NCBI GenBank assembly: GCA_963664675.2
Contig: CAXXLB010000002.1
Span: 186,001-250,000, forward strand
DNA: 64,000 nucleotides
Direction: 5' to 3'
Source: JASGMR01 sp963664675
Lineage (GTDB): Bacteria > Thermotogota > Thermotogae > Petrotogales > Kosmotogaceae
Below, piece by piece: positions 25,056 to 34,999 of this stretch. Positions within the stretch are counted from its first letter, which is position 1. Each line of letters begins with the position of its first letter. A program made the position numbers and the translations under genes. A model generated the notes under the pieces. That model saw only the letters and a list, made by a program, of their open reading frames with translations, ran no database searches and was not told where the DNA came from.

Positions 25056-27296
25056 ATGTTTAACCATGAAACAATGAAAAAAATAACAAAACCAGTAATA
25101 TGGATAATTGCGATTTTATTTATTGCAGGGGTAGTATGGTGGTCGGTTGCTTCCTTTATTTTTCAGGATCAGGAAGTGAAACAAGAAGAGGAATTACAGA
25201 AATCAATTACTGAAACAGTAGCGTATTTGACAAAAGACGGGACTCCGGTTGATAACCCGACATACTGGGTATACAATTCCAATTATGAAAGCGCCGTGAG
25301 AAATAATATTGCTTATTATGAAAATCAAGGAGTGACTCCGGACCCATATTTCAGTTCATCGAATGTACCGAGTGAAATAGAAATAAGATATAACATAGTT
25401 AGTACCGATCTAAATGATAAAGTTATGCTTTATTATGCATCTGAAAATGATCTTTTGCCTGATTTAAATGCAGTGGAAACCGAAGCGGCCTCAACATTGA
25501 ATTCGTATGTTGGAGGCGAAAACGGAGATTATGTCAAGCAACAAATCATTTATCTTTATGGTTCTTTAGATAATTTTAAAAATCAGATAGCTTCGAGTAT
25601 AACGATGCAAAAAGTTGTGAAAAACATAGAAAACAACGTTATTAAAGATCTGGAAGGAAAAGTTGAAAATTACTACAATGAGAATTTAGATCAACTTAAA
25701 TCCAAATATGAAAAAGTAACAGCGAGCCACATTCTTGTAGATAATGAAGCTTCTGCCACTGAAATAAAAGAGAAAATTGATAAAGGTGAATTGACCTTTA
25801 CTGAAGCGGCAAGTGAATTTTCTATAGATGGGGGTAGCGCCGCAGCCGGAGGAAGTGTGGGATCTTTTGGAAAAGGTCAGATGGTTGAACCCTTTGAAAA
25901 TGCCGCATTCACTCAGGAAATAGGGGTTTTATCAGATCCTGTAAAAACTGATTACGGATATCATCTTATATTAGTTGAAGACAGAACAACTTTCGATTCT
26001 TTCGACGAATTTAAAAAAACGGACGCTTATACGGAAATTAAGAATCAATTGATGAATGAAGAGCTCGATGCCTGGTTAAAAGAATACAAGAAGGCGGAAG
26101 GATTCGGATACGATTTAAACGACGTGGATTTGGTTGTTTACGATAAATACAACAAGGCTGTTGAAAGTAACGATACGGAAGAATTCAGATTGGATATTCA
26201 GGCGGAACTTTTCCCTGAGGCAACGGACTTGGTTATAAGTGACAGTTATTTGCCACCGATACTTTATACTCAATTGACAGATACATATATTAAAGGTCAG
26301 GAAAGTACCATATCTGAATATGAAGATATAAAGGATATTTATGAAACAGTTCCTTCGACAGTGATTTCTTTGTCAACGGAAGAAGCGGATGAGGTATATG
26401 ATTATTATACAAATTTGAACACTGAAAATACAGCAGATAATCAGGAAACCGTTGATGCGAGCGTAACTGCCGATTCAACATCACAAATCGAAGTAAAACC
26501 TGAGATAATTGGAGAAATTATAAAAATAACACCTGACGCAACCCAGATAGATGGTATTAAAAAAGTGATGCTGAAAGTTAAAAGATTGAGAGGATATGAG
26601 AAAGATTATGGAGAGCTTTCCCTCGCAACCGCAGATAAAAAACTGGAAGAATTGAATGATGATCTGAATAAAACGAAAACCTATTTTGATTTAGTAGTAG
26701 AAAAACTTTATCAGGATATGCCCAATTCAGCCGAAGTTGTTCAGTATATGTACAATATAGAGCCCGATAATCCACAGGTTGTATACGATTACTATTCTGA
26801 TAGCTATGACAGTATAAAAGCCATTATTTCGAATCCATCCACTTATGATTACTATTTAAAGTATTATCAGCAGTATCTTGGAGCACAGGCCAGGAGTTAT
26901 TTGATCGATTATCCTATCCAAAATATGGAATTAGAATTAAACAACAAGATTATCGAGCCCACGGATACTTCAACGGATTTGAAAGTAGCGGCAATATACA
27001 TAATGGTAGATGCTTATCAGAGTTTGTCAAATCTTCCTGTGAATCCGGAGATGCAGCAGTTATATCTTCACGGCGAGAAAAGATACCTTGAAGAACTAGA
27101 AAAGTTAATGCCCGGAGATGAAAATATTTTAGATGAGATAAATGCGGTGGATTATTTATTGACCGATCTGGCGAGTCAACTGACGGTTCAGAATGATACA
27201 AATGAGGCCTCGCCGGCTGTTTTAGATACAACTCTTGATGCATCTTCAGATGGCTCAGAAACATTTAATACAGGTGATGCAACGGACAATAATTGA
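25056..27296 (+). CDS. SurA/PrsA-like parvulin peptidyl-prolyl isomerase
   Basis: 746 residues. One N-terminal membrane helix (about 10-32) anchors a long outer part. A SurA-N-like helical region is followed by a parvulin domain at about 223-313: VTASHILVD...LTFTEAASEFSIDGGSAAAGGSVGSFGKGQMVEPFENAAF..GYHLILVEDRT. The remaining 430 residues are acidic, helical and repetitive. It probably folds or chaperones exported envelope proteins. It stands alone, between a structured leader and a strong terminator. Confidence 0.88.
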   Translation: MFNHETMKKITKPVIWIIAILFIAGVVWWSVASFIFQDQEVKQEEELQKSITETVAYLTKDGTPVDNPTYWVYNSNYESAVRNNIAYYENQGVTPDPYFSSSNVPSEIEIRYNIVSTDLNDKVMLYYASENDLLPDLNAVETEAASTLNSYVGGENGDYVKQQIIYLYGSLDNFKNQIASSITMQKVVKNIENNVIKDLEGKVENYYNENLDQLKSKYEKVTASHILVDNEASATEIKEKIDKGELTFTEAASEFSIDGGSAAAGGSVGSFGKGQMVEPFENAAFTQEIGVLSDPVKTDYGYHLILVEDRTTFDSFDEFKKTDAYTEIKNQLMNEELDAWLKEYKKAEGFGYDLNDVDLVVYDKYNKAVESNDTEEFRLDIQAELFPEATDLVISDSYLPPILYTQLTDTYIKGQESTISEYEDIKDIYETVPSTVISLSTEEADEVYDYYTNLNTENTADNQETVDASVTADSTSQIEVKPEIIGEIIKITPDATQIDGIKKVMLKVKRLRGYEKDYGELSLATADKKLEELNDDLNKTKTYFDLVVEKLYQDMPNSAEVVQYMYNIEPDNPQVVYDYYSDSYDSIKAIISNPSTYDYYLKYYQQYLGAQARSYLIDYPIQNMELELNNKIIEPTDTSTDLKVAAIYIMVDAYQSLSNLPVNPEMQQLYLHGEKRYLEELEKLMPGDENILDEINAVDYLLTDLASQLTVQNDTNEASPAVLDTTLDASSDGSETFNTGDATDNN

Positions 27297-27308
27297 CAGA
27301 TAAAATAC

Positions 27309-27336
27309 AAAAGGGTGGCTTAAAAGCCACCCTTTT
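27309..27336 (+). terminator. Bidirectional terminator
   Basis: A perfect 12-bp stem AAAAGGGTGGCT/AGCCACCCTTTT with loop TAAA. It ends the foldase gene on the plus strand and tRNA-Gln(UUG) on the minus strand. Confidence 0.92.
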
Positions 27337-27344
27337 GTTGTTTT

Positions 27345-27419
27345 TGGCTGGGGCGGCAGGGATCGAACCTACGAATGTCGGTACCAAAAACCGATGCCTT
27401 ACCGCTTGGCTACGCCCCA
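27345..27419 (-). tRNA. tRNA-Gln(UUG)
   Basis: 75 bases with encoded CCA. The acceptor is TGGGGCG/CGCCCCA. The anticodon loop TTTTGGT gives UUG. It is the second glutamine tRNA in the window, with CUG at 10828. Confidence 0.93.
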
Positions 27420-27431
27420 GCAACAGAAAGA

Positions 27432-27460
27432 ATTTTACCATTACATTTCTTTGATGTCAA
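27432..27460 (-). promoter_or_regulatory. Promoter of tRNA-Gln(UUG)
   Basis: On the minus strand: TTGACA (27460-27455), 17-base spacer, TAAAAT (27437-27432). Confidence 0.82.
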
Positions 27461-27480
27461 TATACAAAGAGGTGATATTT

Positions 27481-29145
27481 GTGAGAGAAATTAAGATTAT
27501 ATTAAAGCAGTTTGATAAAATAATCTATAGACCTGAAGGGATATCGATAAATTCTATAGCGAAAGATTATAAATCGTTTTTTAAATCCCCCATAATGGCA
27601 GGAAGGTCTGAAAATGAGATTCTGGAATTATGTTCGGATATATATGAGAATTGTGAGCTGGAATTCATAGATATATCCAACATAGACGGATTGAGAATTT
27701 ATACGAGAGGAATGCTCTTCGTTTTGTTTATTGCGGCAAGGCAGATTTATGGCCCGGTGGATATTCTTGTGCATCATTCTATTTCAACGGGGTTGCTTTG
27801 CGAAATTTCCGAAAGGAAATTGAATAAAAAAGAACTTTTTGAACTTAAAGAAAGAATGAAAAGTATAGTGAAATCAGATTATCCTTTCATTAAAGGTACA
27901 ATGAGAAAATTTAAAGCCATAAAAAACTTCGGGGAGGATAATCAAACAGATAAAGCAAACCTGTTTAAATATAGAAGGAAATCAACGGTTAATGTTTATT
28001 GGTGTAATGGATATCTGAATTATTTTTATGGTTATCTTCCCATTTCCACCGGGAGTCTTCAAAATTTTGATTTGATTATGAGAGAAAACGGATTGTTTGT
28101 ATTGAATCTTCCTTCAATAGATAGTCCGGAAAAAACAGCAACTTTTCAGGAACGAAAAAAGCTTGAGAAAAATTTTTTGAATTATGAGAAATGGGGAGAT
28201 CTTGTAGGTGTTAATAATATAGGAGATCTGAACGATATAATTGTCAAAGGGCATAAAGCCGTTGGAGATTTGATAAGAGTAAATGAAGCATTACATGAAA
28301 AAAGGATTGCGTCAATTGCGAACAAAATAAAAGAAAGAAAAGACATAAAGATAATTTTTATAGCGGGACCATCGAGTTCCGGAAAGACAACCTTTGCCCA
28401 AAGATTGATAATTCAACTGAAAGTTCTTGGTATAAGACCTAAAAAAATCTCCCTGGATGATTATTTTGTAGACAGAGATAAAAATCCAAGAGACGAAAAT
28501 GGCAATTATGATTTTGAAACGACAGAAGCTTTACAAACAGAACTTTTCAATGATCACATGAGAAAATTATTGATGGGAAAAGTTGTTAGACTTCCAAATT
28601 TCGATTTCATTGAGGGGAAATCTTTCCTGAGTTCCGAACCTACTAAGCTGGAAAAAGATCAAATGGTTGTAATAGAAGGTATTCATGCATTAAATCCTTT
28701 TTTAACCAGATCAATTGAAAGAGAAAAAATATTTAAAATTTATGCCAGTGCTTTGACTCAGATGAATATTGATAATATGAACAGAATACCCACGACAGAT
28801 GTTAGACTATTAAGAAGGATAGTACGAGATAATCAATACAGAGGCCACTCGGTATTGAAAACATTGAAAATGTGGAAAACTGTTAGAAAAGGGGAAGAAA
28901 AATATATTTTTCCGTTTCAGGAAGAAGCAGATGCTATGTTCAATTCCGCGTTGATATATGAATTGGCAGTTTTAAAACTTTTTGCAGAGCCCCTGTTAAT
29001 TGGTATTGATAACAGTGACCCGGAATATATTGAGGCAAAAAGATTGGTAAGATTTTTGAATTATTTTCTTCCTGTTCCTTTTTTGGAAGATATACCGTTA
29101 ACGTCAATAATTAGAGAATTTATAGGGGGAAGTTCTCTTAGATGA
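27481..29145 (+). CDS. Uridine kinase-like nucleoside kinase with N-terminal ThrRS-like domain
   Basis: 554 residues from GTG 27481 (GAGGTGAT ahead); the open frame runs 29 codons further up through the tRNA promoter and is not coding there. The N-terminal half carries GPVDILVHHSISTGLLCEI, like the second additional domain of threonyl-tRNA synthetase. The C-terminal half is a uridine kinase/phosphoribulokinase fold with P-loop GPSSSGKTTFA (about 300-310) and LDDYFVDRD. It probably phosphorylates a nucleoside. It starts an operon reaching 35614. Confidence 0.85.
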   Translation: MREIKIILKQFDKIIYRPEGISINSIAKDYKSFFKSPIMAGRSENEILELCSDIYENCELEFIDISNIDGLRIYTRGMLFVLFIAARQIYGPVDILVHHSISTGLLCEISERKLNKKELFELKERMKSIVKSDYPFIKGTMRKFKAIKNFGEDNQTDKANLFKYRRKSTVNVYWCNGYLNYFYGYLPISTGSLQNFDLIMRENGLFVLNLPSIDSPEKTATFQERKKLEKNFLNYEKWGDLVGVNNIGDLNDIIVKGHKAVGDLIRVNEALHEKRIASIANKIKERKDIKIIFIAGPSSSGKTTFAQRLIIQLKVLGIRPKKISLDDYFVDRDKNPRDENGNYDFETTEALQTELFNDHMRKLLMGKVVRLPNFDFIEGKSFLSSEPTKLEKDQMVVIEGIHALNPFLTRSIEREKIFKIYASALTQMNIDNMNRIPTTDVRLLRRIVRDNQYRGHSVLKTLKMWKTVRKGEEKYIFPFQEEADAMFNSALIYELAVLKLFAEPLLIGIDNSDPEYIEAKRLVRFLNYFLPVPFLEDIPLTSIIREFIGGSSLR

Positions 29146-29156
29146 AAGGAGAAAAA

Positions 29157-29435
29157 ATGCCTGAAGCCGAAAAAAAAGACAATAAAAAGTCTATAATTAC
29201 AAGGTTAAAGAGAATTGAAGGTCAGGTTAGAGGATTGCAGAAAATGGTGGAAGAGGAAAGGGAGTGCAGAGATATATTGATGCAATTATCCGCCGCATCC
29301 TCAGCTTTGAAAAAGGTCACGGAATTAATTGCAAAAAATTACGCTCAAAAGTGCATAGTTGAGTTGAGTGTTGAAGATGGAAAGGAAAGTTTTGAAAGTT
29401 TAATAGAATTGCTTTTAAAATTCGGTAAAAAATAG
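29157..29435 (+). CDS. CsoR-family (DUF156) repressor lacking the copper His
   Basis: 92 residues from ATG 29157, which has AAAGGAG at good spacing; the ATG at 29142 has no site and overlaps the kinase stop. Signature RLKRIEGQVRGLQKMVEEERECRDILMQLSAASSALKK. The first thiolate (ECRDIL) and second (QKC) are kept, but the residue four before the second Cys, His in copper CsoR, is Tyr. Copper sensing is therefore doubtful; a thiol or persulfide sensor of the CstR kind is possible. No metal transporter is adjacent. Confidence 0.85.
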   Translation: MPEAEKKDNKKSIITRLKRIEGQVRGLQKMVEEERECRDILMQLSAASSALKKVTELIAKNYAQKCIVELSVEDGKESFESLIELLLKFGKK

Positions 29436-29436
29436 C

Positions 29437-30216
29437 ATGAATTTTGTTGAAGAAAATGATGTTGTTTTGATAAAACTCAATAATGGAGAAGATTTTGTCA
29501 TAAAAATTGTCAAAGATGGTTTTTTATCTGTTCCCTTTGGGACAGTTTTTTTTAACGATCTTATAGGTAAAGAATATGGAGAGGTTATAAATTTTCGTGG
29601 TAAAAACAGAAGGGGATACATACTGAAAAACTCCATAGTTGATTATATATTCAACTTAAAAAGAAAAACGCAAGTGGTATATCCCAAAGACATCGGTTAT
29701 TCGATTTTGTATCTGGATTTAAAACCGGGAGATTCTGTTTTGGAATGTGGAACGGGCAGTGGTGCTGCAACGGCTGTATTGTCCAGAGCGGTCGGAAAAG
29801 AAGGCAGAGTTATTACTTATGATCTTGATCCTGGAAATTCTAAAATAGCGGAAGAGAATCTGACTTTTATATCGTTTTATAACAATGTTCTATTCAAAAC
29901 GGGTGATGTAAAGGCTGGATTGAAAGAAAGGGATATGGACGCATTTTTTCTAGATGTTCCCGATCCTGAAAATTCGGTAGAAAATGCAATAAATACTCTA
30001 AAACACTCTGGTAAAATATGTATTATAGCACCGACATTCAATCAGGTTCAAAAAGTTCTTGAAAAAATGGAAAAAATGAAAAACACAATTGATATTCAGG
30101 TATGGGAAACGATGATAAGAAATTATAAAATCAATCCGGAAAGGTTGCGGCCCGAGGATAAAATGGTGGGGCATACAACGTTTATGATTTTTGGAACAAA
30201 AGTGGTTTGGAGGTGA
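29437..30216 (+). CDS. trmI: tRNA (adenine-58-N1)-methyltransferase
   Basis: 259 residues. N-terminal small beta domain, then a Rossmann methyltransferase with SAM motif VLECGTGSGAATAVLSRAVGKEG (about 101-123), and acidic GRVITYDLDPG. The TrmI-type segment FFLDVPDP supplies the catalytic Asp. It methylates A58 in the T-loop of tRNA, which supports thermal stability. It starts one base after the CsoR-like gene stop. Confidence 0.9.
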   Translation: MNFVEENDVVLIKLNNGEDFVIKIVKDGFLSVPFGTVFFNDLIGKEYGEVINFRGKNRRGYILKNSIVDYIFNLKRKTQVVYPKDIGYSILYLDLKPGDSVLECGTGSGAATAVLSRAVGKEGRVITYDLDPGNSKIAEENLTFISFYNNVLFKTGDVKAGLKERDMDAFFLDVPDPENSVENAINTLKHSGKICIIAPTFNQVQKVLEKMEKMKNTIDIQVWETMIRNYKINPERLRPEDKMVGHTTFMIFGTKVVWR

Positions 30217-30220
30217 AGGA

Positions 30221-31447
30221 ATGAACAAAAAAATTTTTAAGGGAATTGTAGCTGTACTTATAATAGGATCGGTTGTCTTTTTTACCGGATTTCAAATGAA
30301 GACAAAGGAAGAAATGATCGATGAATATGAACCGTTATTCGAAATACTCAATTATATTCAATCGAATTATTATGATCAGGAAAATATAGATTTTGATGAA
30401 ATTCTCAATGCGACCCTTGAAGGAGCCATGGAGGGTTTAGGTGATCAATTTGCATGGTATTTTGATAGTGATGAATCAATAGAAAATGAAATTGATACTA
30501 AATCTATATATGGTGGAATTGGAAGTGTTGTTACCTATAATCCCGAATATGAAAGCCTTGAAGTTGTTGCGCCTATGGTAGGTAGCCCTTCAATAAAAGT
30601 GGGATTGAAACCCGGTGATATTATCACAGAAATTGACTCCGTTCCGGTTTCGGAAGTTGGGTATTATGACGCGGTTAATATGTTGAGAGGGGATCCACAA
30701 ACGGAAGTTGTTCTTAAAGTCTATAGAGAAGGTGTTCAAGAGCCCATGATGATAACGATTCTGAGAGAGAGAATCGAGGTAAAAACGGTAAAATACACTA
30801 CATTTGAGGAAGATGATACAAAAATCGGATACATCCAAATAACTCAATTTGCCGAACCGACCGCTCAGGAATTTATGAATGCTCTTCTGGAAGAACTTGG
30901 AATGGATGGTTATATTATTGATTTAAGAAATAACCCGGGTGGATTATTGATGAGTGTTCTTAACATAGCCGATTTCATGGTTCCCGAAGGAAATACTGTA
31001 ATAACTATAAGAGATAAAGATGGAAATGAAGAAACCGTAAAGTCATATGGAAGTCCTTTGAGCAGATATCTCGAAGATAAAGAGATAGTTGTTTTAGTCA
31101 ATGGCGGGAGCGCTTCGGCCTCCGAAATATTATCCGGGGCTTTAAAGGATCATAAAATTGCAACGATAGTAGGAACAACGACCTTTGGAAAAGCAGCGGT
31201 ACAGACTCCGTATACATTGAGTAATGGTGGAGAAATATGGCTGCCGACCGCACATTATTTTACTCCAAACGGTTCAGATATACACATTGTCGGCATCACT
31301 CCTGATATCACCGTTGAGGCTACGGATTCAGTTGTGGACAAAGATGAGAATATGACAGTATCTGAAGCGGATTTGAATTTTGAAAATGATTTACAGTTAC
31401 AGGAAGCTATAAAAATTATAATCGATAATGTAAAGGGAGAAATATAA
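30221..31447 (+). CDS. S41-family carboxyl-terminal processing protease
   Basis: 408 residues from ATG 30221 (GGAGGTGAAGG ahead). N-terminal signal/anchor (about 4-25), PDZ domain (about 95-175, VGLKPGDIITEIDSVPV), then the S41 protease core with LRNNPGG, nucleophile motif GGSASASEIL and Lys in TFGKAAVQT. This Ser-Lys protease trims or degrades envelope proteins outside the inner membrane. It follows trmI by 4 bases. Confidence 0.92.
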   Translation: MNKKIFKGIVAVLIIGSVVFFTGFQMKTKEEMIDEYEPLFEILNYIQSNYYDQENIDFDEILNATLEGAMEGLGDQFAWYFDSDESIENEIDTKSIYGGIGSVVTYNPEYESLEVVAPMVGSPSIKVGLKPGDIITEIDSVPVSEVGYYDAVNMLRGDPQTEVVLKVYREGVQEPMMITILRERIEVKTVKYTTFEEDDTKIGYIQITQFAEPTAQEFMNALLEELGMDGYIIDLRNNPGGLLMSVLNIADFMVPEGNTVITIRDKDGNEETVKSYGSPLSRYLEDKEIVVLVNGGSASASEILSGALKDHKIATIVGTTTFGKAAVQTPYTLSNGGEIWLPTAHYFTPNGSDIHIVGITPDITVEATDSVVDKDENMTVSEADLNFENDLQLQEAIKIIIDNVKGEI

Positions 31448-31451
31448 AAAG

Positions 31452-31937
31452 TTGGATTTATTTTTTGATATAATTTTTAATCCTAAAAAGGCGTTGTCAA
31501 ATGCGAACGAGTTATCTTTGATAACGCTCTTTATTTTAGCGGTTGAGGGAATAATATTTATTAATGGCACGGATGTTATTTTAAATTTTTATAATTTGAC
31601 ATTATCGCAAGTAAGAATTCCGATAATTACGGCTATGATTGCTATTTTTTATCCTCTCGGGATATCGGCTGTTAATTTTTTACTTTATTTGGGGGATAGG
31701 AAATATATTCATGGAATGATACTGACATTTTTTCCTTATATATTCTTTCCGCTCTTCTCTTTTATGGGAGACTGGGTATATTTTATTTTTATTGCGACAG
31801 CGATTTGGTCAACAGCGTTAGAAATAATGTTGAATGCGGGATATATAAATAAGAATATAAAGTTTCAAATGATTTTGGCTATACTTTTGAAGATACTTAG
31901 GGTGATTTTCTTTTTAATCCTGATTTATGTTTGGTGA
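31452..31937 (+). CDS. Yip1-like integral membrane protein
   Basis: 161 residues, about five membrane helices. The N-terminus DLFFDIIFNPKKAL is the hallmark entry of bacterial YIP1-family proteins. Function is unknown in bacteria. TTG start 4 bases after the protease stop; the ribosome site is 14 bases away. Confidence 0.7.
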   Translation: MDLFFDIIFNPKKALSNANELSLITLFILAVEGIIFINGTDVILNFYNLTLSQVRIPIITAMIAIFYPLGISAVNFLLYLGDRKYIHGMILTFFPYIFFPLFSFMGDWVYFIFIATAIWSTALEIMLNAGYINKNIKFQMILAILLKILRVIFFLILIYVW

Positions 31938-31940
31938 TTT

Positions 31941-34334
31941 ATGGAAAAATTATCAGAAATTGTTTATCGTTATAGGTATCCATTAATAGTTTTCTTTGTT
32001 TTTTTAGGGATTTTGGGTTTCTATTTGGCTACAAATTTGAGCGTGGATTCAAATTTTCTGGAAGTTTTGCCTCCCGATGACCCTGTAGTTGAAGAGTACC
32101 TTAAATTCAGTTCCGGGGAGGAAAGTGAATATAGCTATATTGTATTAAAAAGTTACGAGAAAACCCCTGAAGGCGAAAAAAAGCTCTTAGATGTCGCAAA
32201 GACTATTTTTGAAAATCGAAACGAAAACAAATACATTACAGGTTTTTCAAAATTTGATTATTTAACGGATCTTGGCCCATTAGGCTTGATAATGGTCGAT
32301 TCTAACGATTTGAATGATCTGAGTATGAATAAGATGGATCTGGAGAGCAATTATATGACATTAACGAATTATGATTTTAATGCCATAAGATATATCGTTA
32401 GTGATTTTTCCAGACTCAAAAATTTTGAAGACATTTTTACCAAAGAAGAAAATGTAGACAGCTATAAAAATTATATTCAAATGCCCGGTGAAACATCAGA
32501 TGACATACCTCTGATTTTGGTAATGGGATTCAGTTTAACGGGGAAAAACACGGATATAGGATATACAGATGTGGCTATTCCTGCGATAAGGCAGTGGCTG
32601 AATGTGCTGCTTAATGGTACAGGGATAGAGTATGGATTGGTGGGAGATCATGTCGCTTCTAACGAATCTCATATGCAGGCTAATAAAGATTTTCTTCTCA
32701 CAACGTTCATATCTCTTTTGGGAATAGCAGCGATAGTATTTTTAGCTTATTCCAGTTTTAAGATCACTCTTTATCTTTTTTTAAGCCTTTCAATTTCGAT
32801 GTTTATCACGCTGGGAATTTCTTATTTGATCTTTGGTTCTCTTAACATAGTTACCACTTTTTTAAACGCTATTACACTTGGACTTGGCATAGATTACGGA
32901 ATTCATATAATGACCAGGATGATGGATGAAGCAAAGAATATGGAAGACGAAAAGAAAATAATTTTTAGAACATATAAGAAAGTAACAAAGCCATTAATTG
33001 TAAGTATGTCAACTACGGTGATCGTATTCATTATACTGTTAATAGTAAAATCGCCCGCTTTGAAAGAAATGGGTATTTTGACTTCCATAGGTATTAGTGT
33101 ATTTTTTTCCGTAATGTATCTTTTTTTACCAGCGGTATCTATAAAAACAATTTCAAAACAAGGTGGAAAAGCCAGAATTCATAAACTTGACAATGGCATA
33201 TATACGGTGGTCAAAGGATTAAAAAAGATTGGGATAATATCGGGGACTATTATTTTAAGCGGTTTATTATTTCTCAGTTTTTTTGGATTTCTGAATATTT
33301 CTGATTTTTCTTACACACCTCCTGGCTTGATCTCAGATGATTCAGAAATCATCCGAACGGCAAGGCTCATTGAAAAGGCCTTTAATGGAAACATAACGGA
33401 TGTTGTAAAATATCTCGCGAGTGATTACGATGAGCTTCTGGAGATGACCGATTATTTGAAAAATAATAAAAATATCAAAAAAATCCAATCGGCTCTGAAT
33501 TTTGTAGAAGACGGCGAAGAGGGATTTGTTCAGAATTTTAGAGAAGTAATAAACAGCGTTGAAAAGGTAAAGGGATCGATTCTTCTTGAAGGCATTTTGA
33601 AGAAAGAAGAATATTATGATTTTATAATTGAAATGTTGGATGAAGCTGAAAATATAAAAGACACCGAATCCCTTATAAATCTTATTTTATCAAGGCTTCC
33701 AAGTAGCATAAAAGATAGTTTGTATTACACCGATGAGAATGGAAAATCTTACTATGTTATATCTGTGGAACCTACTTCAGATTTATTTTCAAATAATTTT
33801 AATAAAATATTTTTTGAAAGCACAGAAGATCTTTATGGGAAAGCCATAGGTTATCCAAAAATATTTTATTATTTAATGAATATGATAAGAAAACAAGCTT
33901 TACCTATATCTCTAATAGCCTTGATAACAATATTTTTCATAGTCTGGCTTGAGAGAAAAGCAATTTTTGACAGTTTGAAAGTTTTAGTGATGATGATCTT
34001 AATATTGATCTCTATGTTTGGTTTTATGTATCTTACAGGAATAGACGTTACATTTATTACCGTATTGACGGCGCCACTGATCATAGGAATAGGTGTGGAT
34101 GGAATAATACATATGGTACACGCTTCTTCAAAAGGAAATACACTGGAATTATCGAAGACTATCAAATCGGTTACAATGTCATCTCTTACTTCCATCGTTG
34201 CGTTTATAAGTTTCGGATTTGCAGAGGGAAAACTATTGAAGAGCTTTGGTCTTAGCTTAGCTTTTGGGGTATTTCTCGCCTGGATTGTTGCAATATTTAT
34301 AGTTCCCGTGTTACCATGGAGAAAAGAAAAATAG
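31941..34334 (+). CDS. RND-superfamily (MMPL-type) exporter
   Basis: 797 residues with the 1+5 / 1+5 helix layout of MMPL/HAE3 proteins: a first helix (15-35), a periplasmic domain with the opening SNFLEVLPPDDPVVEEY, a bundle with GLGIDYGIHIMTRM, a second periplasmic domain, and GIGVDGIIHMVH. The Asp residues in these two motifs carry protons. It probably exports lipids or hopanoid-like molecules to the outer envelope. It follows the Yip1-like gene by 3 bases. Confidence 0.88.
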   Translation: MEKLSEIVYRYRYPLIVFFVFLGILGFYLATNLSVDSNFLEVLPPDDPVVEEYLKFSSGEESEYSYIVLKSYEKTPEGEKKLLDVAKTIFENRNENKYITGFSKFDYLTDLGPLGLIMVDSNDLNDLSMNKMDLESNYMTLTNYDFNAIRYIVSDFSRLKNFEDIFTKEENVDSYKNYIQMPGETSDDIPLILVMGFSLTGKNTDIGYTDVAIPAIRQWLNVLLNGTGIEYGLVGDHVASNESHMQANKDFLLTTFISLLGIAAIVFLAYSSFKITLYLFLSLSISMFITLGISYLIFGSLNIVTTFLNAITLGLGIDYGIHIMTRMMDEAKNMEDEKKIIFRTYKKVTKPLIVSMSTTVIVFIILLIVKSPALKEMGILTSIGISVFFSVMYLFLPAVSIKTISKQGGKARIHKLDNGIYTVVKGLKKIGIISGTIILSGLLFLSFFGFLNISDFSYTPPGLISDDSEIIRTARLIEKAFNGNITDVVKYLASDYDELLEMTDYLKNNKNIKKIQSALNFVEDGEEGFVQNFREVINSVEKVKGSILLEGILKKEEYYDFIIEMLDEAENIKDTESLINLILSRLPSSIKDSLYYTDENGKSYYVISVEPTSDLFSNNFNKIFFESTEDLYGKAIGYPKIFYYLMNMIRKQALPISLIALITIFFIVWLERKAIFDSLKVLVMMILILISMFGFMYLTGIDVTFITVLTAPLIIGIGVDGIIHMVHASSKGNTLELSKTIKSVTMSSLTSIVAFISFGFAEGKLLKSFGLSLAFGVFLAWIVAIFIVPVLPWRKEK

Positions 34335-34344
34335 GAGGGAAAAA

Positions 34345-34998
34345 ATGACTTTGCATTTTTTATTGGGATATTTTGTGAGTGATCACACGTTTGTGAACAA
34401 TTATAAATTAGATAAAATGAAAAAGAACAAAATGATACGCCATTTTATATGGGTTTTTATATCTTATCTTCTTTTTACCTTTGATGTGGTTTTTAAAAGT
34501 GGATTGGGAATCTTTCTTTTCGTACTCGCGGTAGGATTCAATATCGCGATTGATTTATTGAGGAAAAAATATAAAAATCCGGTTTTGGAAATTTCGGCGC
34601 TGGCTTTTTACATAGTTTTATCACTCGTTTCAACCAGTATGTTTCTGACTTCTTTTATTTCGCCTGAATTTTCATGGTACTTAGTTGGAATAATACTTGC
34701 CACTGTGGGAGTTACTTATTTTATAAGAAGATTTAAAATAATAGATCCTGTTAAAAGTGATTCGGTAGGTATTTCTGAAAGATTGGCATTATTCATTTTT
34801 GTTTTTGCTCAGAAGATCGAATTTGTAATTATAACCGTTGTAATAGCACTTCTTTACAGGTTGATTTTCTCTTTGATTTTCTCCAAAAATAACAAAGAAG
34901 AGTGGGTTGCCAATAATAAAAAAGAATGGGTTATCAGTCCTGTTGCTGGTTTGATAGTTTCTTATTTGTGGTTCTTTATAATGAGGATGATATTTTAA
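34345..34998 (+). CDS. DUF3307-like membrane protein
   Basis: 217 residues, about six membrane helices. The start HFLLGYFVSDHTFVNNYKLDKMKKNK...HFIWVFISYLL follows the DUF3307 pattern (H-x-GD-F-Q-T style), with Asp at position 14. DUF3307 genes often occur in phages, but here the gene lies inside a housekeeping operon with AGGAGG at ideal spacing. Function is unknown. Confidence 0.6.
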   Translation: MTLHFLLGYFVSDHTFVNNYKLDKMKKNKMIRHFIWVFISYLLFTFDVVFKSGLGIFLFVLAVGFNIAIDLLRKKYKNPVLEISALAFYIVLSLVSTSMFLTSFISPEFSWYLVGIILATVGVTYFIRRFKIIDPVKSDSVGISERLALFIFVFAQKIEFVIITVVIALLYRLIFSLIFSKNNKEEWVANNKKEWVISPVAGLIVSYLWFFIMRMIF

Positions 34999-34999
34999 C

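Noticed and set aside
34345..34998. Prophage remnant because of the DUF3307-like gene
   Set aside because: It lies in a close-packed chromosomal operon with no other phage gene nearby.
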